Shown here: positions 1 to 7,980 of the stretch, in pieces
How positions within the stretch are numbered: the stretch's first letter is position 1
How the letters are laid out: every line of letters starts with the position of its first letter
Origin: Fidelibacterota bacterium 46_43
GTDB taxonomy: Bacteria > Fidelibacterota > Fidelibacteria > Fidelibacterales > Fidelibacteraceae
Length of the DNA: 8,813 bases
Assembly (NCBI GenBank): GCA_001509335.1
Contig: LGGY01000163.1
Span: 1 to 8,813 of the forward strand
Direction: 5' to 3'
Position numbers and translations under genes: made by a program
The notes under the pieces: generated by a model
What the model saw: the letters and a program-made list of their open reading frames with translations, nothing else
What the model was told of the DNA's origin: nothing
The model's database searches: none

Positions 1-2
1 TT

Positions 3-887
3 TTACTCTTCATTTACCCTCTGAACCGTTCGTTTTTTATGTGTTATTAAAATAGCACCCCCTATAAGTGCCGGAAATAATACATTCAGCACAAAAACCA
101 TCAGTGGAACGCCAACCCCAACAGCAAGAGGCACACCAAAATCTGACAAAAGCCAGGCTGTTGTATTTTCTCTGATTCCCAATCCGCTCACAGATATAGG
201 CAGGGCTGCAGCACCCATAGCAATGATGCAAACAGCCGCCACGGTAAACCAGTCGATTGAAAACAGACGTAATAAAATCCAGTACTGGAAAATAAACACA
301 ATATAGATACCCAGTGTTAAAACAGCCGTTTTTGCTGCAATCAGCTTATAACGGGTACCAGATAGTTGCCATTTTTTTATCCATTTTTTTTCTTTCATTG
401 CATATAAGATAAAGGCTCCCGTAACCGGAATCAGAGAAAAGAATAAAAAACCTGTATGTTGAGGAAATAGAAACGCAACTGCAGGTCCAAACAAAAATAG
501 AAGTACTGCTGAAATCGTAATCTTTTCAATACCGTAAGCAGTAATCCTGTTTCGCGTTTTTCCGGGGATGAAAAGCATTTTTGCAGCCTCCCCGTGGCCT
601 CCAGGTACAGTTAACCGGAAAGCAAACCCCATAAAAAAAACTTTTACAAGTTCCTGAGTGCTAATTTCATGACGGCACTCATCAATGATGAATCGAAAAC
701 GGATAAATTGAAGAAAAAGATTCACAACGGTTCCAAGCACTGTTAAAACAAGAAGATGTGCTTGTAGGGATCGAGCATAACCCCATAAATTTTCAGGTTC
801 AATCCGGCGAACAGCCATCCAAACCAATATTGCAGAGACACATACTTTTAAAAGATAGAAGAAAATTTTCTTAATTCTCTGCTTCAC
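3..887 (-). CDS. Flippase-like integral membrane protein (LPG synthase TM / UPF0104 type)
   Basis: Polytopic membrane protein of about 294 aa with some seven or eight hydrophobic segments, of the lysylphosphatidylglycerol-synthase TM-region family (PF03706 type). Members are thought to move or transfer lipid-linked compounds and often sit beside glycosyltransferases. Two family signatures are visible: LTVPGGHGEAAK (residues 92-103 from the GTG start), the usual P-G-x-x-G-E loop, and LPISVSGLGIREN (229-241), the C-terminal P-x-S-x-x-G-L-G-x-R-E motif. No soluble lysyl-transferase domain follows, so this is the stand-alone membrane form. I chose GTG at 887, not ATG at 932. GTG overlaps the upstream TGA as GTGA, gives the usual family N-terminus (VKQRIKK, then a membrane segment) and has AGGAG upstream, though at a long 12-base spacing. 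ATG 932 would add 15 residues, overlap the previous gene by 49 bases and has no Shine-Dalgarno. The transported substrate cannot be read from the sequence. Confidence 0.82.
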   Translation of the reverse strand: MKQRIKKIFFYLLKVCVSAILVWMAVRRIEPENLWGYARSLQAHLLVLTVLGTVVNLFLQFIRFRFIIDECRHEISTQELVKVFFMGFAFRLTVPGGHGEAAKMLFIPGKTRNRITAYGIEKITISAVLLFLFGPAVAFLFPQHTGFLFFSLIPVTGAFILYAMKEKKWIKKWQLSGTRYKLIAAKTAVLTLGIYIVFIFQYWILLRLFSIDWFTVAAVCIIAMGAAALPISVSGLGIRENTTAWLLSDFGVPLAVGVGVPLMVFVLNVLFPALIGGAILITHKKRTVQRVNEE

Positions 888-1930
888 CGGAAAACCACAC
901 TCCTGTAATTTAGATTCAGGGAGGCCGTACATTTTTTACACGGCAATATACCTGCTTTATTTTTTTTTACATTTTCACGAATTTTCATCCATTCTGTTCC
1001 ATGCCACAGATCTGTAAACGTCCCTTTTGAGTAGGTGCCTGGATTGAGTTCAGCAGTTTTGTCAAAACAACAGACTGAAAATGAGCCATCTGAATTCATG
1101 ACTGGTTGATGCCAGAGCTCGGAACAATGTTTTTGATCATTTTCCCGTACCCATTGATCCGGTGATATTTGGTAACGTCTGAACTTTGGGTTACGGGGTA
1201 AATAATCTGTGCTATCGACCCCTGGAGTGATTTCCATCGTTTTAAAAACAATTTCATCTGCACCAATGTTTCTGGCAAGATTTTCCAATGATCCAATTTC
1301 ATGCTCATTTTGTCTGGATATCACACATTGAATTGTAACACGAGGGTTGTTCCGGCTTATTACCTGTCGTTTTCTGATGAATGATTCCACATCTTTGATG
1401 ACTTTAAAAAAATCACCGCCAATGCGATACTTCAGATATGTATTTTCTGATGCACCATCCAAAGAAACAATTAGTTCATCAAGCCTGCTGTTGATAATTG
1501 CATCCGGTTTACCTAAAAAGTGTCCGTTGGTACTGGTTATGGTGTATATTCCACGTTCTGATGCGTATTGTATCATATCCATTAAATGTGCATTCATGAA
1601 TGGTTCTCCCTGGTTCCAAAAAAGGACCATCCAGATCGAATTCTTTAATTCATCAATAAGCTCATGGAAAAGAGATACATCAAGAAAGGATTGCTTTCTT
1701 TGTATTTGACCGGAACCACAAGCACAGCATGGGCAACGGAGATTGCAGACAGAGGCAGCTTCAACCATTATCACCGGAGGTAATCCCCATACATACGTTT
1801 TATCACTAAAATTCGAAATGATTCTTGAAGATTCAATTTTTAACAAGTTCCATAATCTATGAGCAGAAAAGGACTTTTTCACAACCCTGTAAGCTCTTGG
1901 AAGAGTTGCCTGATTAATTCTTGATGCCAT
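884..1930 (-). CDS. Radical SAM/SPASM domain protein
   Basis: Predicted radical S-adenosylmethionine enzyme of 348 aa with an auxiliary cluster domain. The SAM [4Fe-4S] motif CxxxCxxC is C62-C66-C69 within VCNLRCPCC. Other radical SAM landmarks follow: NQGEP at 106-110 (the GGE-like SAM-contact motif), STNG at 133-136 and VSLDG at 155-159. The C-terminal SPASM-type half has C269, the C287-C288 pair (SVCCFD) and a closing C331-x2-C334. The 50-residue N-terminal lead-in followed by a hydrophobic strand is normal for the surface-glycan-associated SPASM proteins I recall from Bacteroidota-like genomes, whose substrate is unknown. The start ATG lies 1 base after the GT2 stop and has GGAAG upstream. 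A run of nine A (coding strand) lies just before the last two cysteines. No RiPP-precursor-like peptide is visible nearby, so a sugar, lipid or protein substrate is as likely as a peptide. Confidence 0.88.
   Translation of the reverse strand: MASRINQATLPRAYRVVKKSFSAHRLWNLLKIESSRIISNFSDKTYVWGLPPVIMVEAASVCNLRCPCCACGSGQIQRKQSFLDVSLFHELIDELKNSIWMVLFWNQGEPFMNAHLMDMIQYASERGIYTITSTNGHFLGKPDAIINSRLDELIVSLDGASENTYLKYRIGGDFFKVIKDVESFIRKRQVISRNNPRVTIQCVISRQNEHEIGSLENLARNIGADEIVFKTMEITPGVDSTDYLPRNPKFRRYQISPDQWVRENDQKHCSELWHQPVMNSDGSFSVCCFDKTAELNPGTYSKGTFTDLWHGTEWMKIRENVKKNKAGILPCKKCTASLNLNYRSVVFR
900..904 (-). promoter_or_regulatory. Candidate ribosome binding site of the flippase-like gene
   Basis: AGGAG on the minus strand, 12 bases before GTG 887. 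It lies downstream of the alternative ATG at 932 and so cannot serve that start, which supports the GTG despite the long spacing. Coupling through the GTGA overlap with the preceding stop may matter more than this site. Confidence 0.45.
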
Positions 1931-1931
1931 G

Positions 1932-3008
1932 TTACTTCCAGGGGTTTTCTTTTACACTTCCGGCCGCAGAAGAAATCAAAACATGAAAGGGATAATAAAA
2001 AGCTATGAGAGGGAACCAAAGTGCCAGTTTAAGATATCCAAACCGCTTTCCTGCAATGATAATGCCCAACCATTCAAGAAAAGTTTTAACAATTAACGAC
2101 CCGCCCCAGATAAAGGGTGGTAAAGTAAAAATACTTATAGGAATTGCAAGGTAATAAAGCAGCACAAAGAGGCCCATTCCACGATGAAGAGGAGCCAGAT
2201 GTAAAATTTTACCATTTCTTCGCAATTGTTGCCTGACATATTTCTTAGAAAAATTATCCCGTTTTGTCACCACGAAACTTTCGGGGTGCATTGCCTGTCG
2301 GAATGTGCGCGATGTTTTCAGCCAAATATCCCGGGTGAGAAAAAAATCATCACCTGTCGCAATTGTACCTGAACTTTCATAGCCATTCACTTCAAAAAAA
2401 ACGCGTCGTCTGAAAGCAAGGTTTCGGGCTGTGGAGTAGGGTGGAATATTCCAGTATGCTCCGGCTGTTTGAACAGCCACCCGGGCAAGATGATCAAATT
2501 CCAAAAAACGTTGAAACAAACCACCGGCTTTTTCAATAGGAGAAAAACCAAGAACCATTCCTGTCTCTTCATTAAAACAGGCAACCATTCTTTTAACCCA
2601 CATGGGTCCGGGCCTGCAATCTGCATCTGTCAGAAGAATAATTTCTCCGTCAGCAAGTCCTACTGCCTGTGTGATGGCATTCTTTTTACCGGATAATCCT
2701 TCTTCCTTTTCATGAATATGAATCGCCCTGATTCGAGAATCTTCACGGGCTGCTTTTTCAATCAACTCGCGTGTTTTGTCAGTTGAAGCATCATCTACAA
2801 GAAGTATTTCGAGCATTCCTTCGGGATACTCCAACGCTTTTAGTGATCTCACAAGATCAGGTAGATTATACTCTTCGTTCCTGGCACATACAATAACCGT
2901 AGCGCTCAGTTCCGGATCTTTAAAACAAATTTTTTCCCGTATCAGGGCAATAATAACCATGAAAATCAAAATGAAATAAATCAAAGATAAGACGGTAAAG
3001 GATATCAT
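1932..3008 (-). CDS. Membrane-anchored family 2 glycosyltransferase
   Basis: GT2 (GT-A fold) transferase of 358 aa, predicted in the inner membrane with a cytoplasmic catalytic domain. An N-terminal membrane segment (about 3-23) is followed by the nucleotide-binding strand TVIVCARNEE (37-46), VDDAST (71-76), LTDADC with the metal-binding DAD (126-131), TGDD (218-221, likely catalytic base region) and VRQQLRRNGK (258-267). The last is in the place of the QxxRW motif of processive enzymes such as cellulose or hyaluronan synthases, with R in place of W. Two or three membrane segments close the protein (about 278-298, 300-318, 327-347). This one-plus-several layout is typical of GT2 enzymes working on lipid carriers or extruding a chain. 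ATG overlaps the previous stop by one base (TGATG) and has AGGTG about 9 bases upstream, so translational coupling is likely. Donor and acceptor are unknown. Confidence 0.9.
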   Translation of the reverse strand: MISFTVLSLIYFILIFMVIIALIREKICFKDPELSATVIVCARNEEYNLPDLVRSLKALEYPEGMLEILLVDDASTDKTRELIEKAAREDSRIRAIHIHEKEEGLSGKKNAITQAVGLADGEIILLTDADCRPGPMWVKRMVACFNEETGMVLGFSPIEKAGGLFQRFLEFDHLARVAVQTAGAYWNIPPYSTARNLAFRRRVFFEVNGYESSGTIATGDDFFLTRDIWLKTSRTFRQAMHPESFVVTKRDNFSKKYVRQQLRRNGKILHLAPLHRGMGLFVLLYYLAIPISIFTLPPFIWGGSLIVKTFLEWLGIIIAGKRFGYLKLALWFPLIAFYYPFHVLISSAAGSVKENPWK

Positions 3009-4693
3009 CAGTGTTTCACCTGCACTTGAATTTGAGCATAATGGGTCATTTCAGAGTCCTGCCACCGGGGCTCCCAGGTAAGATCAAGCCATCCATTATT
3101 CATAAATTGCCATTGCCATTGAAAGTCAAAAGAAAGTGTTTTTTGAATTTTACCCATCAGGTTTTTCGTAGAAAAATCAAATTCTTTATTTCTATCATAG
3201 TAATTCTGATTGGCATTACTTCCGATGGGGAAATAATCCGGATGATCTTTCGGAAGGGGTTCAATACCTTTCTCCAGCGAATTGACAGACAGGCTGAAAT
3301 AATGTGCTGCCGTGAACCACCCTCTCACGCCACCGATATATTGTCGAGCATTGGGTCCGGCATAAAATCCAAGGCAATCCCCTTTGTGTGTAAACGTATT
3401 TGTTTCTTTGTAATGAGAATATGTCCACGGGCGGACTAAAGTGCCCTCAAAAAAGATTTCCCATGATAATATACCTGGCAGGGCTATACTTCCACCAATT
3501 TGATATCCTCTTTTATTACCCCACCATTCTGAATTGATTTCACTGAATTTAAATTCATCCAGGAGTAAACTTCCATGTATTTTAAATCCTTTTAATGGTT
3601 GCCAGGCTATTTCAAATCCAAGAATTGAATTGTCCCTGTCTTCAAGATTATGTTCCGCTGACCAGAGAAAGTTTACAGGTATGAAATAGGTCAACTCAGG
3701 ATTTCTATCACCATATACAAGAAGTTCGGTAAACGAAAAGGAAAGATTTTGTAATGGATATATTTCAAACCGATGGCCCGAAAGATATTTTTCCGGATAC
3801 AATTTTGAATGTCCATCATCACTCAGGGTATATGTCGCATTCATCAGACTGCCATGAAAAAACACATATCGGGATTTATAAAAAGCTCTTTGCCACATCA
3901 AATAAGGAAATGTAGCCGTTTTACCGGATATAAAAAGAGGCTCTTCGCCATATCCCCACCGAATAGGGCTATTCCCCAAAGTAAATAATCCACCATGGGA
4001 CAGTATTTGAATATACCCTATTGTATTATCAAAGCTCACCAGTGAAGATGCAGAATCTGCGTGCAGATAGTAACCACGGCTGTCGACGGGATCATCTCTA
4101 AACCCATCACGGACATAGAGCCGGTACGCCATGGCCTCACCAAAGACGCTGACATTTCCCATTTGCGCAAATCCCCTGAAGCCTACATGTCCTGAGAATC
4201 GAAACAATTCATTTTTATTTTCAAGGCGAAGCAGTCCATCGCCCTGGAGAAACAGATATTCATCCTCGGTTTCAAACAGAAACAGGTAATCCGGTTCACT
4301 GATGATGGAACGTGTCCATTGCCGCTGAAGATCTTCCCTGAGATGAAGGGGAAAGGCATGGACACTATCTGTTTCAGCCAGGCGGGGGTGTTTCAGGTCT
4401 GATAATTCAAGGCGGTACCTGTTGACCAGCATTTGGAGGATCTCCCGTTCTGTCTCCTTAAGCTTGTCGGTTTTCTTCAAAAGTGTCTTCAGGTGTTCCG
4501 CCACATCACTTTTTATCCAGGGCCGGGTTGCCGGAAGAGGGGATTCCAGAAGTCCCCGCGTTTCCATGGCCTGAAGAAAGGGATATTCAGGGCTCTCTTC
4601 CGGTACATGCATCTGTGTACCCCACAGTGTTTGAACCCCCAGTCCGAAAAGAATAAGAGAAAGCAATAATCCATACCGACGACACATAGTCAT
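3008..4693 (-). CDS. Wzi-like outer-membrane beta-barrel protein (capsule assembly family)
   Basis: Protein of 561 aa with a Sec signal peptide (MTMCRRYG, then a hydrophobic core at about 8-21, likely cut near TLWG|T at 25/26). There is no lipobox. Residues 34-100 form a helical segment resembling the SLH-like helical lead-in common before such barrels. From about 160 onward alternating aromatic/polar strands suggest an outer-membrane barrel. Family signatures of Wzi (PF14052 type) are visible: LGNSPIRWGYGEEPLFIS (239-256), corresponding to the WGPG...LS block; RPWTYSHY (421-428); and LGFYAGPNA (441-449). E. coli Wzi is a surface lectin anchoring group 1 capsule. Here the role is inferred as retention or passage of a surface glycan made by the neighbouring transferases. 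The ATG overlaps the GT28-like stop as ATGA, with GAGAGGA upstream at good spacing. G+C content falls sharply inside this gene. Confidence 0.8.
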   Translation of the reverse strand: MTMCRRYGLLLSLILFGLGVQTLWGTQMHVPEESPEYPFLQAMETRGLLESPLPATRPWIKSDVAEHLKTLLKKTDKLKETEREILQMLVNRYRLELSDLKHPRLAETDSVHAFPLHLREDLQRQWTRSIISEPDYLFLFETEDEYLFLQGDGLLRLENKNELFRFSGHVGFRGFAQMGNVSVFGEAMAYRLYVRDGFRDDPVDSRGYYLHADSASSLVSFDNTIGYIQILSHGGLFTLGNSPIRWGYGEEPLFISGKTATFPYLMWQRAFYKSRYVFFHGSLMNATYTLSDDGHSKLYPEKYLSGHRFEIYPLQNLSFSFTELLVYGDRNPELTYFIPVNFLWSAEHNLEDRDNSILGFEIAWQPLKGFKIHGSLLLDEFKFSEINSEWWGNKRGYQIGGSIALPGILSWEIFFEGTLVRPWTYSHYKETNTFTHKGDCLGFYAGPNARQYIGGVRGWFTAAHYFSLSVNSLEKGIEPLPKDHPDYFPIGSNANQNYYDRNKEFDFSTKNLMGKIQKTLSFDFQWQWQFMNNGWLDLTWEPRWQDSEMTHYAQIQVQVKH

Positions 4694-5787
4694 CTTTTCA
4701 TCCTCTCTTTAGGCCACTCACGAATGGCTTCGTCCAGCCAGTCGGTCCGGTTGAACCATTCGCTCAGATCCGGTGGATGATAAGCCCGGGCCGCTTTTAC
4801 ATCGTTTACAAGGTCCAGTTCATCCTGCCTGACAGCATAAAACCAGCCACGGCTGTGATAAAGTCCGGCCTGATATTCCTGCTCGCTTTGTCCGGGAGTG
4901 GGAACCATGACCGCCTTTTTCCCCAGGCGAACCAAATCCATGGTGGATGTATATCCGGATCGGCATATCACCATCCGGCTCCGGTTCATCAAATCATTTA
5001 TTTCGTCTCTGTCCGCCAGGCCCAAAAGGGTCATATCTTCCGCGTTCGCTGGCAAATTTCCGTTAATTCCCCGGACAAGGACCTTTTTCCCGGGGAATCG
5101 GGACATTTGCTCAAGGAGCTTGTCTTCCAGCAGAGTCCTCATCGGTTCTGGCCCGGATAATATGGCCAGGAGATCAATATCTTCCTCGACCTTTCGGGGT
5201 AATAAGTCGGACCACAATCCCATAAATCGGACTTTGGGATGTGAACTCAGGGGGTTGTCATGGGTAAGAGATCCGGACAGGTTTTTCTCAGGATGTGGGG
5301 AATCCAGGGCCCAGATTCCCGTAAAACCCTTGAAAACAATTCGGTTGAATAAAATACTCAGGGGTTCAATCTGGTGGATCGGCATCTGAAAACGTAATTG
5401 GTGGGTTATCAGGTAAGAGGGAATCCGCCGATCCCAAACACCATACCGGTTGTCGGAAATGATGCGATCGATTTTCAGGTGTTTCACCAGATTTTGGGTC
5501 AGGCGGTGTTCTTGATTCATACCTGCCAGCATTTTCACGGCCTGCATTCCCAAAGAAAGGGGCATAAGGACCTTATATTTTGTATAGTGGATACGTGCAT
5601 CTTTCAGGGGAATACAGAGGTTTTGGGGGAAACGCCGCCTCAGCAGAATCATGGCCTGGCCATCCGCCGCCAGGATCACCTCATGGTGCCGGTTAAGGAA
5701 TTCTATCATGGGAAAAGCGTGAATGGTGTGCCCATATCCCCAGTTCAAAACAGCATAGAGAATACGTTTCCCCTTCTCTTCCGCCAT
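4690..5787 (-). CDS. MurG/GT28-like glycosyltransferase
   Basis: GT-B fold transferase of 365 aa, soluble or peripheral, with no signal peptide. The N-terminal half carries LNWGYGHTIHAFPMIEFL (14-31), matching the W-G-x-G-H loop seen in MurG-like enzymes and a related uncharacterised family where WGLGHATR is usual. It is followed by SDNRYGVW (111-118) and THQLRF (128-133). The C-terminal half has LSGPEPMRT (210-218), CRSGYTSTMDLVRLGKKAV (275-293) and PTPGQSEQEYQA (296-307), the nucleotide-sugar-binding region expected of this GT28-type fold. True MurG is unlikely: the G-G-S/T-G-G type signatures are absent and no cell-wall genes are nearby. Transfer of a sugar to a lipid or glycan acceptor in the surface pathway is inferred. 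The start is 3 bases after the glgB stop and the Shine-Dalgarno is weak (GGAT), suggesting coupling to glgB translation. Confidence 0.82.
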   Translation of the reverse strand: MAEEKGKRILYAVLNWGYGHTIHAFPMIEFLNRHHEVILAADGQAMILLRRRFPQNLCIPLKDARIHYTKYKVLMPLSLGMQAVKMLAGMNQEHRLTQNLVKHLKIDRIISDNRYGVWDRRIPSYLITHQLRFQMPIHQIEPLSILFNRIVFKGFTGIWALDSPHPEKNLSGSLTHDNPLSSHPKVRFMGLWSDLLPRKVEEDIDLLAILSGPEPMRTLLEDKLLEQMSRFPGKKVLVRGINGNLPANAEDMTLLGLADRDEINDLMNRSRMVICRSGYTSTMDLVRLGKKAVMVPTPGQSEQEYQAGLYHSRGWFYAVRQDELDLVNDVKAARAYHPPDLSEWFNRTDWLDEAIREWPKERMKR

Positions 5788-5790
5788 CAG

Positions 5791-7977
5791 CTATTGTATC
5801 CGTTTAAAAATAACCATTCCCAGGGGGGGGAGTCCGAAACGTATGGAGTGGGGACGGCCATTCCAGGGAACTTCCTCGCTCATGTGTTCACTATTTCGGA
5901 TCACACCGCTGCCATAGTAAATCTTCGCATCGGAATTGAAAATCTCCCGGTATTTTCCGGGATTGTTAACACCTGTCCGGAATTCAAAATACGTTTCAGG
6001 TGTAAAATTACAGACAAAGAGCAGGTCATGGGCCGGGTCCTTCCCGTGTCGGATAAATGAAATGGCAGATTGTTTGGCATTGTTGGCGTCGATCCATTCA
6101 AATCCTTCAGGCCGGGTATCCCATTCCCAAAGTGCCGGTTCGTTTACATACAGCTTATTCAGATGTTCCAGATACAGCCGGGCGTTTTTATGGGGTTCCC
6201 ATTGCAACAGCCGCCAGTCCAGCCCTTCCTTGTCGTTCCATTCGTGCCATGGAGCCAGCTCAGACCCCATAAAGAGAAGTTTTTTCCCCGGATGTCCCGT
6301 CATAAAACCCAGAAGCAATTTAAAATTGGCAAATTTCTGCCAATCGTCCCCGGGCATTTTACTCAGGAGTGAACGCTTTCCATGGACCACTTCATCGTGA
6401 CTGAGGACCAGAATATAATTTTCCGAATAGGCATAGAGCATGGAAAAGGTCAATTCGTTGTGGTGGTATTTCCGGTAGATGGGATCTTTGGACATATAGC
6501 TGAGGAAATCATTCATCCATCCCATGTTCCACTTATATGTAAAACCAAGGCCGTTTTCCTGCACAGATTTTGTAACACCAGCCCAGGCGGTAGATTCCTC
6601 GGCAATAATCAAGACATCGGGAAAGTATTCATGGAGAACGGAATTCATGTGTTTCAAAAATTCGATAGCTTCCAGATTCTCGTTCCCGCCGTATTTATTG
6701 GGAATCCATTCCCCTTCTTTCCGGCTGTAATCCAGATAGAGCATACTGGCTACGGCATCGATCCGCAATCCGTCTGCATGGAACTCCTTCAGCCAGTACA
6801 CTGCATTGGCCAGCAGGAAATTTTTCACTTCATTCCGCCCATAATTGAAAATATAGGTCCCCCAGTCCGGATGCTCGCCCAGACGGGAATCCTGATGTTC
6901 ATAGAGGGCTGTACCATCAAAACGGGCAAGCGCAAAATCGTCTTTGGGAAAGTGGGCCGGTACCCAGTCCAAAATCACACCAATACCATTCTGGTGACAG
7001 ACATCGATAAGATATTTGAAATCATCGGGAGTTCCGAAGCGACTGCTGGGAGCATAATATCCGGTGACCTGATATCCCCAGGAACCGTCAAAAGGATGCT
7101 CCATGACAGGTAAAAATTCAATGTGTGTAAAACTCATTTCTTTCACATAGGGCACCAGTTCATGGGCCAGTTCGCGGTAAGTGTACCAGCTGCCATCCTC
7201 CTTGATACGCCAGGATCCGGGGTGGACCTCATAAATATTCAACGGCGTGGCGTGAGATTCTCTTCCGGTGCGATTTTTTAGCCATGTTTCATCATTCCAG
7301 GCATGGGTGGATTGGAAAACAATGCCCGCATTTTCGGGTCTTTTCTGAAAATATTGGGCATAGGGATCGGTTTTTATACGGAGTGTCCGGTTCGCCGTAA
7401 AAATTTCAAATTTATAGAGAACACCGACCCGGGCTTCAGGAATAAAAATTTCCCACACACCGGAATTTCCCATGGACCTCATCTGATGAAAACGGCCATC
7501 CCAGCGGTTGAAATCTCCAACCACACTCACGCGCCGGGCCGTCGGAGCCCAGACGGCAAAGCGCACGCCGGAAATCCCGTCGTGAATACAGAGGTGGGCA
7601 CCCAGCTTTTCATAGACAAAACGGTGATCTCCCTTGTTAAACAGATACAGGTCGTCCTGGCTGATCGTGGGCATAAACTGATACGGATCTACATAATCAT
7701 ATTGGCTCCCATCCGGATATTTAGCGAGAATCCGGTAATGGAAAAAATGCTTCACCTTGACTTCCGTCTGCCAGAATCCCTCTACATCCATGGGAGAAAG
7801 TGGATAGATGGTTTTTCTTCCATCCAGGCGCTGAACGGACACTTCTGCTGCGTCCGGTACAAAAACACGAATCACTTTTTTAACCGGTGAAACGGCGTGG
7901 ATACCAAGAACGTTATGAGGATCGTGAAAATCCCCTTTTAAAATATTGACCAGTTTCTGATTGAGTGTCTGTTTCAT
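5791..7977 (-). CDS. glgB: 1,4-alpha-glucan (glycogen) branching enzyme GlgB
   Basis: Full-length GH13 branching enzyme, 728 aa, the size of the long two-N-domain type (E. coli GlgB). It cuts alpha-1,4-glucan and re-attaches the piece by an alpha-1,6 bond in the cytoplasm. Order: N1 domain about 12-110 (HNVLGIH at 21-27), CBM48 about 135-215 (VGDFNRWDG at 153-161), TIM-barrel about 245-600, and a C-terminal beta domain ending LPPLGMVIFK. Catalytic residues are all present: D407 nucleophile (GLRIDAVAS), E460 acid/base (IIAEES) and D528 (LSHDEVVHGK), with conserved region I DWVPAHF (337-343) and the substrate block GSWGYQVTGYYAPSSRFG (298-315). Start ATG is 3 bases after the Nudix stop; AGGGGG lies 11 bases upstream inside the Nudix gene. 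No glgA, glgC, glgP or glgX is in the window, so the source of its linear glucan is not visible here. Confidence 0.98.
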   Translation of the reverse strand: MKQTLNQKLVNILKGDFHDPHNVLGIHAVSPVKKVIRVFVPDAAEVSVQRLDGRKTIYPLSPMDVEGFWQTEVKVKHFFHYRILAKYPDGSQYDYVDPYQFMPTISQDDLYLFNKGDHRFVYEKLGAHLCIHDGISGVRFAVWAPTARRVSVVGDFNRWDGRFHQMRSMGNSGVWEIFIPEARVGVLYKFEIFTANRTLRIKTDPYAQYFQKRPENAGIVFQSTHAWNDETWLKNRTGRESHATPLNIYEVHPGSWRIKEDGSWYTYRELAHELVPYVKEMSFTHIEFLPVMEHPFDGSWGYQVTGYYAPSSRFGTPDDFKYLIDVCHQNGIGVILDWVPAHFPKDDFALARFDGTALYEHQDSRLGEHPDWGTYIFNYGRNEVKNFLLANAVYWLKEFHADGLRIDAVASMLYLDYSRKEGEWIPNKYGGNENLEAIEFLKHMNSVLHEYFPDVLIIAEESTAWAGVTKSVQENGLGFTYKWNMGWMNDFLSYMSKDPIYRKYHHNELTFSMLYAYSENYILVLSHDEVVHGKRSLLSKMPGDDWQKFANFKLLLGFMTGHPGKKLLFMGSELAPWHEWNDKEGLDWRLLQWEPHKNARLYLEHLNKLYVNEPALWEWDTRPEGFEWIDANNAKQSAISFIRHGKDPAHDLLFVCNFTPETYFEFRTGVNNPGKYREIFNSDAKIYYGSGVIRNSEHMSEEVPWNGRPHSIRFGLPPLGMVIFKRIQ

Positions 7978-7980
7978 ATT

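Noticed and set aside
3..932. Lysylphosphatidylglycerol synthase (MprF) assignment
   Set aside because: Only the membrane part is present; the soluble aminoacyl-transfer domain is missing, so the flippase-like name is safer.
4690..5787. Possible MurG (peptidoglycan) assignment
   Set aside because: The overall fold and GHT-type loop fit, but MurG glycine-rich signatures are absent and no mur/fts/mra genes are nearby.
6382..7113. Long plus-strand open frame of 243 codons opposite glgB, and similar frames at 5398-6060 and 7303-7890
   Set aside because: These are antisense shadows of glgB and the GT28-like gene, with no family resemblance or ribosome sites. glgB is unmistakable on the other strand.
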